Assembly (NCBI GenBank): GCA_003339605.1
Contig: QOVW01000069.1
Coordinates: forward strand, 1 to 47,784
Length of the DNA stretch: 47,784 nt
Reading direction: 5' to 3'
Origin: Spirobacillus cienkowskii
GTDB taxonomy: Bacteria > Bdellovibrionota_B > Oligoflexia > Silvanigrellales > Silvanigrellaceae
The stretch's first letter is position 1. Each line of letters opens with the position of its first letter. Made by a program: the position numbers and the translations under genes. Below, in pieces: positions 34,611 through 43,541 of this stretch. Under the pieces are notes generated by a model. The model was not told the origin of the DNA. It saw only the letters and a program-made list of their open reading frames with translations, and did not search any database.

Positions 34611-36107
34611 TTATTTCGCTAATGCAGCAACGCCAATGATGCCTTTTAAGTCTTCGTCTGTAATAGAAAGACCTGCACCAACAAAAGGAAATGGCTTGCT
34701 GTACAGCACCAAACCATCAACCCCACCTGTCACAAAAAGATTTGGCGTAATAAAAAAATTGGCAAAGGCTTTAATACTAAAAGGCCCACGTGTGCCATAC
34801 TGGGTATCAGATGGTGTTGGCGTACCACCAAATTGCGTAAATTCTAAAGAACTGACAAATTTATCACGAAATGCATAGATATCTGTTGCAAAACCGCCCG
34901 TATTGGCAAACATCCCAAGCCTTAATCCCAAAAAACCAAAGCGTTGTGACAACTGTAAATTAAATCTTAAATTAGACACTTTTTCTGTTGTTGTTTGCGT
35001 TGTATCCGTTGTCGTCGTACTGCCATTTGTTGAAGTTGTGGTCACTGTTCTCACAACTTCTCTTCCAAAAGAAGCATTGGTAATACCAACTAAATAATAA
35101 CGATCGGGCCTAGTAGCCAACATCATATCAAATTGATTCACAAAACGATCTGATTTGTCGGCATTAGACACTCGATATTCGACACGATCCATCAATGTAA
35201 TTTTAATTTGCGAAATTGGTCTTACGGCATCTTGTAAACTTTTTAAGGTCGATTTCACTTCATCGGCTGTATCGTTTTTAGCAATAAGCTGCCCTAAGGT
35301 GCCTTCGCCATTTTCAACTTTTCCTGCTAAACGCTTCATTGATGCACTGGCATCATCAATATTTGCAATAATTGCTTCAATTTTTTCTCTGTTTTCTACA
35401 GTTGCAATATTTCTAAGCTCTGATGAAAAAGTTTTGATATCAGCTAAAATTGTATCAATTTTTGTATCATTTCTTTCCATCAATTGTGAAATACGCACTG
35501 CGCTATCACGAATCGCAACAATTGCTTGCTTAATAGAATCTTTTTGACTCGAGGTGATTTCTTTTAAGTCAGAGGTAATACCATCAATATTTGCAATAAT
35601 TCTTTTTAAAGAGCCACCTGTTTCTTGCGAACTCAGCATTTGTGCGAGCGAACTACTTATTTTTTTTATATCATCTGCAATTGCTCCCATGTTACTCATT
35701 AAAGTATCCATATCCACTGAATCAGGGCTACGCGGTAACATGTCACCAGAACTCATCAGTCCTTGACCAGCTTGATTACGTACAATCTCAATGTAAGAAT
35801 CGCCAAGAATTCCACGAGAGCGAATTTCGATATAAGAACCTTTTGGAATTTTTAAACCGCCATCAACACTAAAGTTAACACGGGCACCATTTTCTAAAAT
35901 TTCAACTGAGGTCACTTGCCCAACTTGCACGCCCGATGCGCGAACCTGGGTGCGTTCGGCAACACCTTTTACATTATTTAACGTTGTATAAAAATTTTGT
36001 TTTTTAGACGTAAAAGGATTACCACCTAGAACAACAGCTGTTGTTGTCAACACAGCAGTTCCTACTATTGCAAATATTCCAACTTTTACTTCAGATGACA
36101 AAGACAT
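34611..36107 (-). CDS. mlaD: MCE/MlaD-family protein with long C-terminal beta-rich extension
   Basis: The 498-residue protein has one N-terminal transmembrane helix (residues 8-28) and an MCE domain with YTTLNNVKGVAERTQVRASG and VQVGQVTSVEIL, then RGILGDSYIEIV. MCE domains form hexameric rings that carry lipid between membranes. E. coli MlaD is about 183 residues; here a helical region follows and then a C-terminal ~190-residue segment rich in beta-type motifs (LRFNLQLSQRFGFLGLRLGMF; FSIKAFANFFITPNLFVTGG). A Thr-rich linker (near 370) precedes the barrel-like repeats. It is last in the tatA-arsA-arsA-mlaE-mlaF-mlaD row. ATG 36107 is preferred over TTG 36113. Confidence 0.88.
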   Translation of the reverse strand: MSLSSEVKVGIFAIVGTAVLTTTAVVLGGNPFTSKKQNFYTTLNNVKGVAERTQVRASGVQVGQVTSVEILENGARVNFSVDGGLKIPKGSYIEIRSRGILGDSYIEIVRNQAGQGLMSSGDMLPRSPDSVDMDTLMSNMGAIADDIKKISSSLAQMLSSQETGGSLKRIIANIDGITSDLKEITSSQKDSIKQAIVAIRDSAVRISQLMERNDTKIDTILADIKTFSSELRNIATVENREKIEAIIANIDDASASMKRLAGKVENGEGTLGQLIAKNDTADEVKSTLKSLQDAVRPISQIKITLMDRVEYRVSNADKSDRFVNQFDMMLATRPDRYYLVGITNASFGREVVRTVTTTSTNGSTTTTDTTQTTTEKVSNLRFNLQLSQRFGFLGLRLGMFANTGGFATDIYAFRDKFVSSLEFTQFGGTPTPSDTQYGTRGPFSIKAFANFFITPNLFVTGGVDGLVLYSKPFPFVGAGLSITDEDLKGIIGVAALAK

Positions 36108-36155
36108 GAACAATAAATCCTTTATCGTTAAAAAAACTCTTCAATTGATTTTAAT

Positions 36156-36929
36156 TTAGACAAGAGGAACTTCCAAAGGACCTTTTCTGCCGCCACTAAG
36201 GAATTGTTTGACCAAAGCGTCTTCAGTTGTTTCAAAGTCTTTCGCAGACCCTTCAAAATAAATTTGTCCTTTGTGTAATAAAAAAATATGTTCTGCAAGA
36301 CCAAACACAGACGAAATATCGTGGCTCACAACAACTGTTGTAATATCGTCAAGTTTTTTTTGAGTATTAAATATAAGTTTATCAATCAAATCAGACACAA
36401 AAGGATCCATACTTGTCGTGGGTTCATCGTAAAGTAGCAATTTAGGTTTTAACGCCAATGCTCGTGCTAAACCTACTCTTTTTCGTTCACCAATTGAGAG
36501 TTCAGACGGGTATTTGTATTGAATATCAGGTAAACCTACAATCTCCAATAGCTCTTCTACTTCTTGCCGCATTTTTGCAAAAGAAATTTTTAAATGATTT
36601 TTTAATGGAAATGCAATATTTTCAAAAACATTTAAACTATCAAATAAAGCGCCATCTTGAAAAAGAAAACCAATTTTTTTACGCACAATGTTCCAATTAT
36701 CCTGCTCATCTGGAGACATCACCTTACCATCAATCCATATTTCTCCAAAATCTGGATTTAAAATACCAACAATATGTTTTAAAATAACAGATTTCCCCTC
36801 ACCGCTTCGACCAATAATAAATGATATTTTATTTTTTGGTATTTCAAGGTTCAAACCATTCAGTACATGATTTTGTCCAAAGGATTTTTTCACATCTTTA
36901 AAACTTACAAAAATATTATTTAATTGCAT
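36156..36929 (-). CDS. mlaF: MlaF-like ABC transporter ATP-binding protein
   Basis: The 257-residue ABC ATPase drives the MCE lipid transporter. It has Walker A GRSGEGKSVILK, the Q-loop FLFQDGALF, signature ELSIGERKRVGLARAL (LSGG changed to LSIG), Walker B LLLYDEPTTSMDP and the switch His in VVSHD. Similar to E. coli MlaF. Ten bases separate it from mlaE upstream and 48 from mlaD downstream. The ribosome binding site is weak, suggesting coupling to mlaE. Confidence 0.92.
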   Translation of the reverse strand: MQLNNIFVSFKDVKKSFGQNHVLNGLNLEIPKNKISFIIGRSGEGKSVILKHIVGILNPDFGEIWIDGKVMSPDEQDNWNIVRKKIGFLFQDGALFDSLNVFENIAFPLKNHLKISFAKMRQEVEELLEIVGLPDIQYKYPSELSIGERKRVGLARALALKPKLLLYDEPTTSMDPFVSDLIDKLIFNTQKKLDDITTVVVSHDISSVFGLAEHIFLLHKGQIYFEGSAKDFETTEDALVKQFLSGGRKGPLEVPLV

Positions 36930-36939
36930 TTATCTTTGG

Positions 36940-37722
36940 TTACCTTACCTGGAAAAGAGTGAGGATAAAATCTCCAGCTAATATTGAAAGCAAACTTGCA
37001 ACGACAGCTTTTGTGGTTGCTTCTCCAACGCCTTTTGCGCCACCTCGCGCTTTAAAGCCTTTATAGCAACAAATAATTGAAAAAATAAATCCAAATACCA
37101 TTGCTTTAATTAATCCTTTTACAACATCACCCCAGTACACTATCCATTTTAACATTTCCATAAAAGTACGTGTATCAACTCTAAAATAAATAACTGCTAC
37201 AAAATAACAACCTATAACACCAATAAATAAAAAAAATATAGCTAAAATAGGCATCATAATTGTACTTGCTAAAACCCTTGGTACAACTATATAACTTATA
37301 GGATTTACTCCCATTGCTTCCATTGCATCAATTTGTTCGTTTACACGCATTGTTGCAATTTCTGCTGCCATTGCTGCACCTGCTCTACCAATTACAATAA
37401 AACCACACATAACTGGTGCCAATTCTAATGCCAAAGATTTTCCTGTTGCAGCACCCATTAATCCTTCAGCACTAAATAGTTTAAAAATGACTCCTAATTG
37501 CAAACCTAAAACAGAGCCAACAAAAAGTGATGAAATAAAAATGATCACAAAACTTTTATTACCAACAAACTCAAGCTGTTTAAATAATAAAGAAGTTCTA
37601 AAGGGGGGGATAAAGATCCATTGAGAAATACTTCTTACAAATATTAAAAACCTTCCCACACCAGCAAATATTGTTAACAAAAAAGCGCCAATCTGTTCGG
37701 GAATGATTAATAAATTCTTCAT
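36940..37722 (-). CDS. mlaE: MlaE-like ABC transporter permease
   Basis: A 260-residue permease with five to six membrane segments. The block ELAPVMCGFIVIGRAGAAMA then IATMRVNEQIDAMEAMGVNP is the family signature of MlaE/TGD1. It embeds in the inner membrane beneath the MCE ring. The start lies 2 bases after the ArsA-like stop codon, so coupled translation is likely. Confidence 0.94.
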   Translation of the reverse strand: MKNLLIIPEQIGAFLLTIFAGVGRFLIFVRSISQWIFIPPFRTSLLFKQLEFVGNKSFVIIFISSLFVGSVLGLQLGVIFKLFSAEGLMGAATGKSLALELAPVMCGFIVIGRAGAAMAAEIATMRVNEQIDAMEAMGVNPISYIVVPRVLASTIMMPILAIFFLFIGVIGCYFVAVIYFRVDTRTFMEMLKWIVYWGDVVKGLIKAMVFGFIFSIICCYKGFKARGGAKGVGEATTKAVVASLLSILAGDFILTLFQVR

Positions 37723-37724
37723 TT

Positions 37725-38828
37725 TTATACTTGTCCTGATTGAAGTCTGATCGTGTCACCTATTAACGACAAATCAGAAAGTCGCAATTCACGTTCAACA
37801 TCCAAACTTGCAAAAACAGGAATTTCAATTACAGTTTGCGAAACTTTTAATAATTGTTCAGAAACTCTGTCTTGAAGATTTTTATAGCTAGAAATATAAT
37901 TAGCAAATACAGTTTGATCTAACGAAGTTAAATTTTCTTGAGATATAAAATTTTGTAACTCTATTTCATGATTTAAATTTTTTGGAAATGCTCTATTAAT
38001 AATTGCTTTCTGTGTCACAACTTTCATTCCGGCTAATACTCTGGCTATTTCTTTTACTACAGCAACGGCATCTTCTCTTATTGAGGTAATAAGAACAATA
38101 TTAGTTTGAGAACTACGCATCCACTTTTGCGAATATTTGAGTCTTTCTAATGCAGTAATAAAAACCTCATCAAGCATAGTTAAAAATTCTGCAAAATGCA
38201 CAATAAAATGTTTGCCTCCAACAAGAGCTAAACCGTCTAAAATTTTTCGAGCTCCTGATTTAAATGCCCAAGCAACAAAATTCGGTTTTTCATTTGCGCT
38301 ACCAACAAACCATTTTATCCAATCAATAATCTTGCTATCTAAAAACGAAGACACTTTTTCTGGCTTTGCAATAAAATCAATTGCATGGATGCCCGGAGCG
38401 GTATCAATCACCAAGTCTTCAACTTCTGGATACTGCTCTACCCATTCTGCCACACGAATTGCAGCCAAAGTATCAATCGCAGTCGCCATTTTGTCTGACA
38501 AAGCAATAAAATAAGGATTTTTAAATAATTTTTGCTGCGCGTCGGGTGTTAATCCTTTTTCAGAAACCCATCGCATTAAACTTTCATTGATATGCAGAAT
38601 TGATGCATGCAGCGAGCCATTTTTATTTTGTAGAGGAATTTGAGTGCCTAGTTCGCTGAGGCTATTGACCCCAAGCGCTGATTGCAAGCGTTTTGCAGGA
38701 TCGATGCTCAACAAGCCAACGTGTCTTCCCGAGTTTGCTAACGATAACGCAAAAGATGCAGATAAAGTTGTTTTACCAACTCCTCCGGCACCTAAAAATA
38801 TATGCAACCTCGGAAAAGATTTTCCCAT
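37725..38828 (-). CDS. ArsA/Get3-family ATPase (first of tandem pair, Mla-proximal)
   Basis: The 367-residue protein has HIFLGAGGVGKTTLSASFA (P-loop), SIDPAKRLQSALG (switch) and VIDTAPGIHAIDF, where the canonical DTAPTGHT is altered but the His is kept. Family members couple ATP to targeting of metalloids or of tail-anchored membrane proteins; no arsenite Cys cluster is evident. ATG 38828 is chosen over the TTG at 38840: GAGGTG lies 5 bases upstream. It sits between the second ArsA-like gene (32-base gap) and mlaE (2-base gap), so a role in envelope transport is suspected but unproven. Confidence 0.87.
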   Translation of the reverse strand: MGKSFPRLHIFLGAGGVGKTTLSASFALSLANSGRHVGLLSIDPAKRLQSALGVNSLSELGTQIPLQNKNGSLHASILHINESLMRWVSEKGLTPDAQQKLFKNPYFIALSDKMATAIDTLAAIRVAEWVEQYPEVEDLVIDTAPGIHAIDFIAKPEKVSSFLDSKIIDWIKWFVGSANEKPNFVAWAFKSGARKILDGLALVGGKHFIVHFAEFLTMLDEVFITALERLKYSQKWMRSSQTNIVLITSIREDAVAVVKEIARVLAGMKVVTQKAIINRAFPKNLNHEIELQNFISQENLTSLDQTVFANYISSYKNLQDRVSEQLLKVSQTVIEIPVFASLDVERELRLSDLSLIGDTIRLQSGQV

Positions 38829-38860
38829 TTCGCACCTCAAATTATAACTATATAGCTAAA

Positions 38861-39832
38861 TTAAACTAAATTGGCAAAAATTTTTGTTAATGTTTGAATA
38901 ATACTTAAATGATTTTCAATTTTATGCAGTAATGTCACATCAGGTAAATAGTAAATAGGCAATTCAGCATTTTTTTCTACTGAAAACTTTTCTGCCCAAT
39001 TTTTAAGCTTTTTTTCCATCATGTTTCGCTTTAATAAATTATTCATGATCAAGTCTAACTCAAAACTTGATTTTTTATTTTGAAATGTCTCTTTTAAATT
39101 AAGGTACCAGCTTTCATTTTTAAAATTGAGATCAGAAAAATAACATGAATTAATAGATTGATTGACTAAAATAGCAAGAGGCAATAGTTTTAGTTGATTA
39201 AAAATATTGGGAACTGATTCAATACACTCTTCGACAGGAAGTTCTTCTGGTAACGTTACAACGAGAATGCCTGTTTTATTTTTGTCTAGCAACATGCTTG
39301 TGACTCGTTCGCATTCTGTTGCCAAAGGGCCTGTCATGCCAAGCTGTGCAACTGCAGGCGCAATGCCAAATAACGAAATTCCATGACCTGTCGCAGGAGC
39401 GTCAACAATAATCCTGTCGTAACTATACCCCTTTTCACTTTGCGCCAACTCAAGCAACCAAAAAAGTCTACCTAAAAAAAATAACTCTTGTATTCCTGGT
39501 GCCGCTTGAATCAACCGTTGAACATGCCGATTTTCTATTACAAGAGAATAGGTGATGCGCATTTTTAAGTGATCAACAAAATATTCTCGAATAGCTTCGG
39601 ATGCAGAAAAATTCATCACCGAAAAACCACATGGTAATGCAGATTCTTTGTGCGAACATTGAGGTAAAGAAAATAAGGGAGAAATTGTATCGTTTAATGA
39701 CCACTGAACAACAAGAACTTTTTCGCCTTTTTGAGCAAAGTAACACGCTAAAGAAGTGGATATTGTTGTACGCCCCACGCCACCCTTGCCAACAATAAAC
39801 AAGAGTTTTTGGCCAATGTTATTTAAAAACAT
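38861..39832 (-). CDS. ArsA/Get3-family ATPase (second of tandem pair, TatA-proximal)
   Basis: The 323-residue protein has a P-loop GKGGVGRTTISTS (Arg replaces the usual Lys of GKTT), VVQWSLNDTISPLF in the switch I region, and VDAPATGHGISLF in the TAPTGHT position. It is distinct from the downstream paralogue in length and motifs, so the two may form a heterodimer. Such ArsA pairs occur in other predatory or deltaproteobacterial-type genomes, as far as I recall; their function is not settled. The start follows tatA's stop by 3 bases. Confidence 0.83.
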   Translation of the reverse strand: MFLNNIGQKLLFIVGKGGVGRTTISTSLACYFAQKGEKVLVVQWSLNDTISPLFSLPQCSHKESALPCGFSVMNFSASEAIREYFVDHLKMRITYSLVIENRHVQRLIQAAPGIQELFFLGRLFWLLELAQSEKGYSYDRIIVDAPATGHGISLFGIAPAVAQLGMTGPLATECERVTSMLLDKNKTGILVVTLPEELPVEECIESVPNIFNQLKLLPLAILVNQSINSCYFSDLNFKNESWYLNLKETFQNKKSSFELDLIMNNLLKRNMMEKKLKNWAEKFSVEKNAELPIYYLPDVTLLHKIENHLSIIQTLTKIFANLV

Positions 39833-39835
39833 GCC

Positions 39836-40069
39836 TTACGCTTTTGGGGGAGTTTTGTGATCAACATCGACAACCTGGGTTTTATTTAACGGGGCAGACG
39901 ACGCATCGAGCTGTTTATCATCATTTGAAGAACCACCATGTAAACCTTTTTTAAAGTTTGAAATTCCTTCTCCTAATGATTTTCCTACGGAGGCTAAACG
40001 GCTACCACCAAAAAGAATAATGACAATACCAAAAATAAGAGCAAGCTCACCAAAACTAAAGGTGTGCAT
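39836..40069 (-). CDS. tatA: TatA/TatE, twin-arginine translocase pore subunit
   Basis: The 77-residue protein opens MHTFSFGELALIFGIVIILF, one transmembrane helix, then GGSRLASVGKSLGEGISNFKKGL, the amphipathic helix and FKKG motif of TatA. It makes the translocation pore for folded proteins. ATG 40069 is chosen: GGAGGTGG lies right before it, and the earlier Met at 40084 precedes that site. tatB and tatC are not nearby. It is first in the row with the two ArsA-like genes. Confidence 0.92.
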   Translation of the reverse strand: MHTFSFGELALIFGIVIILFGGSRLASVGKSLGEGISNFKKGLHGGSSNDDKQLDASSAPLNKTQVVDVDHKTPPKA

Positions 40070-40167
40070 ACCACCTCCACACAAAAAACAAAAAAAAATT
40101 ACGCAGATTCTTCTCTTAAACTAAATCGAATCCACGAAATAACCTTAGCACAATACAAAGTCAAATA

Positions 40168-42252
40168 TCAATTCGGTCTTATCAACGCTGCATTTTTCGC
40201 TTCTTCTGGCATTGCCATCATCACAGCTTCAGCCAAATCAATAACTTCTAAATTTTTTGTCCGCTCCAAATTTTGAAATGCACTTTTAAAATTGATCATA
40301 CAAAATGAGCAGCCTGTCACCAAGGTTTGCGCGCCGCTATCGGCAACGTGTTGCAATCTTCGTTCCACAATTTTACCGCCACCTTCGCTTTCGTACCACA
40401 TATTGCCACCACCCATACCACAACAACTTGATGTCTCTCTACTTGATTCCATTTCTGTTAATCGCAATCCTGCAACGGCTTCTAATATTTGACGAGGTGC
40501 TTGATATTCACCATTATGTCTGCCCAAAAAACATGGGTCATGAAATGTGACTGTTTTATGAATTTCAACAGGCAGCTTTAATTTTTTAGCTTTTAGTAAT
40601 TCGGTTAATAATTGCGAATGATGAAAGACTTGATAATTGCCGCCATAATCTTGATAATCATTTTTTAATGTATTGTAACAGTGCGGACAGTGCGTCACAA
40701 TTTTCTTAAATTTTAATTTATTCAATTGTTCAACATTACTATTTGCAATTTCTGCATAAGAGTACTCATCACCCAATCGTTTTACTGGCTCACCATTGCA
40801 CTTTTCGGCTTTACCCATGACAGCAAAATCCACGCCACAATATTTTAAAATATTCACAACCGCACGTGCGACCTTTTGATTACCAAGATCATACGATCCC
40901 GCACAACCTACATAATAAAGGTATTCAACCTCAGGAGAATCTCCTGTGATAATTGGCAGATCAAGACCTTCAGCCCATTTAAAACGATCTGCGTGTGGCA
41001 ATCCCCATGGGTTGCTGTATTGCTTAATGTTTTCGATTGCTTTACCAGCTGCCGGAGGCACTTCACCTAATGTTAAGGTTTGATAACGTCGCAATTGCAT
41101 TATTGTGCGCAACTGATCAATTCCTACAGGACATTCGTTGACACAGCCTCCACAGTTGGTACACGCCCAAATTTCGTTGTGAGTGATTGTGCCATTTTCA
41201 TATAAAAAGTATTTTTCTTGTTCTGCTTCTTTTGCAAAAAGAGCGTCAACAGTCATGCTATTTTTGAGTTTTAAAATTATTTCACGTGGATCGAGCGGCT
41301 TTGCGACAGCATTTGCCGGACAAATATCTGTGCAACGCCGACATTCTGTGCAGCTATCAAAACTTAATAAATCTTTCCAAGAAAAATCGCGTAAATCTCG
41401 TACGCCAAAATACTCAGATTCAGCGTTCTCAAAATCCATTTTGGCAAGCAACACACTTGGGGTTAAACGTTGCGTGTACAAATTTAACGTTGCTGTCACG
41501 ATATGCATTGCGCGCGTATAAGGAACAGTTGCAATAAATGCCATGGTTGTGACCATATGAAAATACCACAAAGCTGTATAAACGTTATTTGCATTTTGAG
41601 GTTCCATGTCTTTTGGAAATAAGTAGCTTGCTAAATAACCAATAAATGCCCATTGTGCATCAAGCGCGTCTGTTTGAAATGCCAAACGAAAACCTTGTAA
41701 AACAAAACCCTGAATCACTAATAAAAATAACAAACTATATAAAATTGTATAACTCAAGCTATGAGAAAAATTTAAACTTTTTCTACTGCGACGAACAATT
41801 CCAAGCAATAATCCTATAGCAAGCGCTAACCCACCAATCTGGCACGTTACTTTAACAAAAGCGTAAAACCAGCCATGATACAAATCAACAATTGAATAAT
41901 CTTTTAACGCAACAATTGTAGTACCAAAAACTAACGCAAAAAAACCATAAAAAATAAGACCATGCATCCATGCCGCATAAATAGAACGATGCTTTGGATC
42001 GCGTTGTCTACGAGATCTTAAAACTTTTGCTTGCGCCAAAACATTTCTAAAAAATAATTTTGTTCTTTCTAGTGGATTGTCAAAACATATTTCTGGTTTG
42101 CCCGCTTGCCACAACTTAACATGACGCCAAAAACCATAAATAAAAACGAGCATTGCTAAAGCAAGCCAACCATATGTAGAAAGATGCAAAATATCATTTA
42201 AACCACCAGATGGTGACCAATATATTTGTCGTGTCAGTAATTGAGCTTCCAT
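40168..42252 (-). CDS. Membrane Fe-S reductase with NarI-like, ferredoxin and CCG domains
   Basis: The 694-residue protein joins an N-terminal membrane domain (about five helices to ~260, NarI-like), two 4Fe-4S sites (CTECRRCTDICP and CTNCGGCVNECP near 310-370), and C-terminal CCG domains (YYVGCAGSYD, VTHCPHCYNTL, FHDPCFLGRHNG, TSSCCGMGGGNMW, VTGCSFCMI). This layout matches heterodisulfide reductase-related proteins, including ETF:menaquinone-type oxidoreductases that pass electrons from flavoproteins to quinone. No etfAB or dehydrogenase gene is adjacent, so the electron donor is unknown. hldD lies 43 bases upstream on the same strand. Confidence 0.88.
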   Translation of the reverse strand: MEAQLLTRQIYWSPSGGLNDILHLSTYGWLALAMLVFIYGFWRHVKLWQAGKPEICFDNPLERTKLFFRNVLAQAKVLRSRRQRDPKHRSIYAAWMHGLIFYGFFALVFGTTIVALKDYSIVDLYHGWFYAFVKVTCQIGGLALAIGLLLGIVRRSRKSLNFSHSLSYTILYSLLFLLVIQGFVLQGFRLAFQTDALDAQWAFIGYLASYLFPKDMEPQNANNVYTALWYFHMVTTMAFIATVPYTRAMHIVTATLNLYTQRLTPSVLLAKMDFENAESEYFGVRDLRDFSWKDLLSFDSCTECRRCTDICPANAVAKPLDPREIILKLKNSMTVDALFAKEAEQEKYFLYENGTITHNEIWACTNCGGCVNECPVGIDQLRTIMQLRRYQTLTLGEVPPAAGKAIENIKQYSNPWGLPHADRFKWAEGLDLPIITGDSPEVEYLYYVGCAGSYDLGNQKVARAVVNILKYCGVDFAVMGKAEKCNGEPVKRLGDEYSYAEIANSNVEQLNKLKFKKIVTHCPHCYNTLKNDYQDYGGNYQVFHHSQLLTELLKAKKLKLPVEIHKTVTFHDPCFLGRHNGEYQAPRQILEAVAGLRLTEMESSRETSSCCGMGGGNMWYESEGGGKIVERRLQHVADSGAQTLVTGCSFCMINFKSAFQNLERTKNLEVIDLAEAVMMAMPEEAKNAALIRPN

Positions 42253-42295
42253 GCCAAAAAACCTTTTCTGCTAGGCTAAGCCAATTTTTTGATTT

Positions 42296-43381
42296 TTATT
42301 GACCGCGCATTAAATGCTTTTGCACATATTTTGCTACGGCAAAATCTAAAGTTGAAAATTCGTGCTTAACACCCAAGCTTCTTAATGTTGTTAAATCTGC
42401 ACAGGTATAATTTTGGTACTGATTCATAATATTAACAGGCATTGGAATATATTCAATGGACTCAGGCAACGCGAGCGCAGAAAATATTTTTTTCGCTAAG
42501 TCATTCCAAGTTTCTGCAACGCCTCTTCCAACGTTTAAAAACAAACCATTGTCCGGAATGTCTGGTTTGTTTTTAGATTGCTTTCTTTGTAAGCACATTT
42601 GCACCAATTTCATTGTAACAGTAACAAGATCATCCACATAAACAAAATCACGCAACTGTTCGCCATCTTGGTACAACGATGAATTGCTTTCAAACAAACG
42701 AATTTTACCGGTTCTCGTTGCCTGATTATAGCCGTGGTAGACCATACTTGCCTGGCCACCTTTATGAGATTCAAACTGGCCAAAAACATTAAAGTAACGA
42801 AGACCAAACCATGTTGGAGGTGTTTTTTCTTGCTTTAGCGCCCATAAGTCAAAATCTAGTTTTGACTTTCCATATAAATTTAGTGGTATATACTTATGAC
42901 AATCTTCTTTTTTATCAGAAAAGCCTAATTTGCCATCTCCGTACGTTGCGGCACTCGAAGCATAAATAAATGGAATATTTTGCTCTGCACAATATTCCCA
43001 TAGCGCTTGAGAATAACCTACATTTAATTTGCTAAAGACATCAGGATTGGTTTCTGTTGTCGAAGAGCATGCACCATTATGAATCACGATATCAGGTTTT
43101 GTAGGCAGCGCTCTTAATACAGAAATCAATTCTTCATAATCAACATAGCGGTAACGAGCAGAACCCAAAAACCGGCGTGCTGTATCGCGATTTAGAGTGC
43201 CAGACAAATCGCTGGCAATGACAGAACATCCTTTGTCTTGATGTTTTTTCTCATCAAAATCAGAAAAATGAACATTTTTATACGCTTCAAACCCAATTTC
43301 GCTGGGATCCGCAGTTAAAATTTTTTCTGCAATATTGGTACCGATAAATCCATGAGCACCAGTCACAACAAAAAGAGGCAT
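42296..43381 (-). CDS. hldD: ADP-L-glycero-D-manno-heptose 6-epimerase
   Basis: Makes the heptose of the LPS inner core. The SDR opening is VVTGAHGFIGTNI. NGACSSTTE, ASSAATYGDG, the catalytic YGKSK, FGLRYFNVFG and NYTCADL are all HldD-type. It has 361 residues against the usual 310-330, with an insertion of about 40 residues in the first third (after HFSDFDEKKHQDK). GGAG sits 5 bases before the ATG. It confirms a Gram-negative heptose-containing LPS. Confidence 0.9.
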   Translation of the reverse strand: MPLFVVTGAHGFIGTNIAEKILTADPSEIGFEAYKNVHFSDFDEKKHQDKGCSVIASDLSGTLNRDTARRFLGSARYRYVDYEELISVLRALPTKPDIVIHNGACSSTTETNPDVFSKLNVGYSQALWEYCAEQNIPFIYASSAATYGDGKLGFSDKKEDCHKYIPLNLYGKSKLDFDLWALKQEKTPPTWFGLRYFNVFGQFESHKGGQASMVYHGYNQATRTGKIRLFESNSSLYQDGEQLRDFVYVDDLVTVTMKLVQMCLQRKQSKNKPDIPDNGLFLNVGRGVAETWNDLAKKIFSALALPESIEYIPMPVNIMNQYQNYTCADLTTLRSLGVKHEFSTLDFAVAKYVQKHLMRGQ

Positions 43382-43541
43382 ATTGACTCCATATCTTTGT
43401 TCTTCACATACCGCTTAAACATTGTAAAAATGTTGAAGCAACCTGAATAGTTTGCCATATAAGCTTTAACACAATTTTTAGTCCATTGGCGTCTAAAAGT
43501 TTTGAAAAAAATTATTACAAATTATCAACAAGGAACAAAAC
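43382..43541. promoter_or_regulatory. Divergent promoter region hldD/trmFO
   Basis: 160 bases between divergent start codons. AACATT and AATGTT (near 43420-43436) form a 6-bp hairpin. TTGAAG (43433-43438) with a downstream CATATAAG is a possible plus-strand promoter, but spacing is not ideal. No other element seen. Confidence 0.3.

Noticed and set aside
35155-35547. Plus-strand frame of 130 residues across mlaD
   Set aside because: Lies opposite a well-supported MCE gene; its Ser/Ile-rich translation reflects the complementary strand.
38137-38514. Plus-strand frame of 125 residues across the ArsA-like gene
   Set aside because: Shadow of the coding strand; no start signal or recognisable motif.
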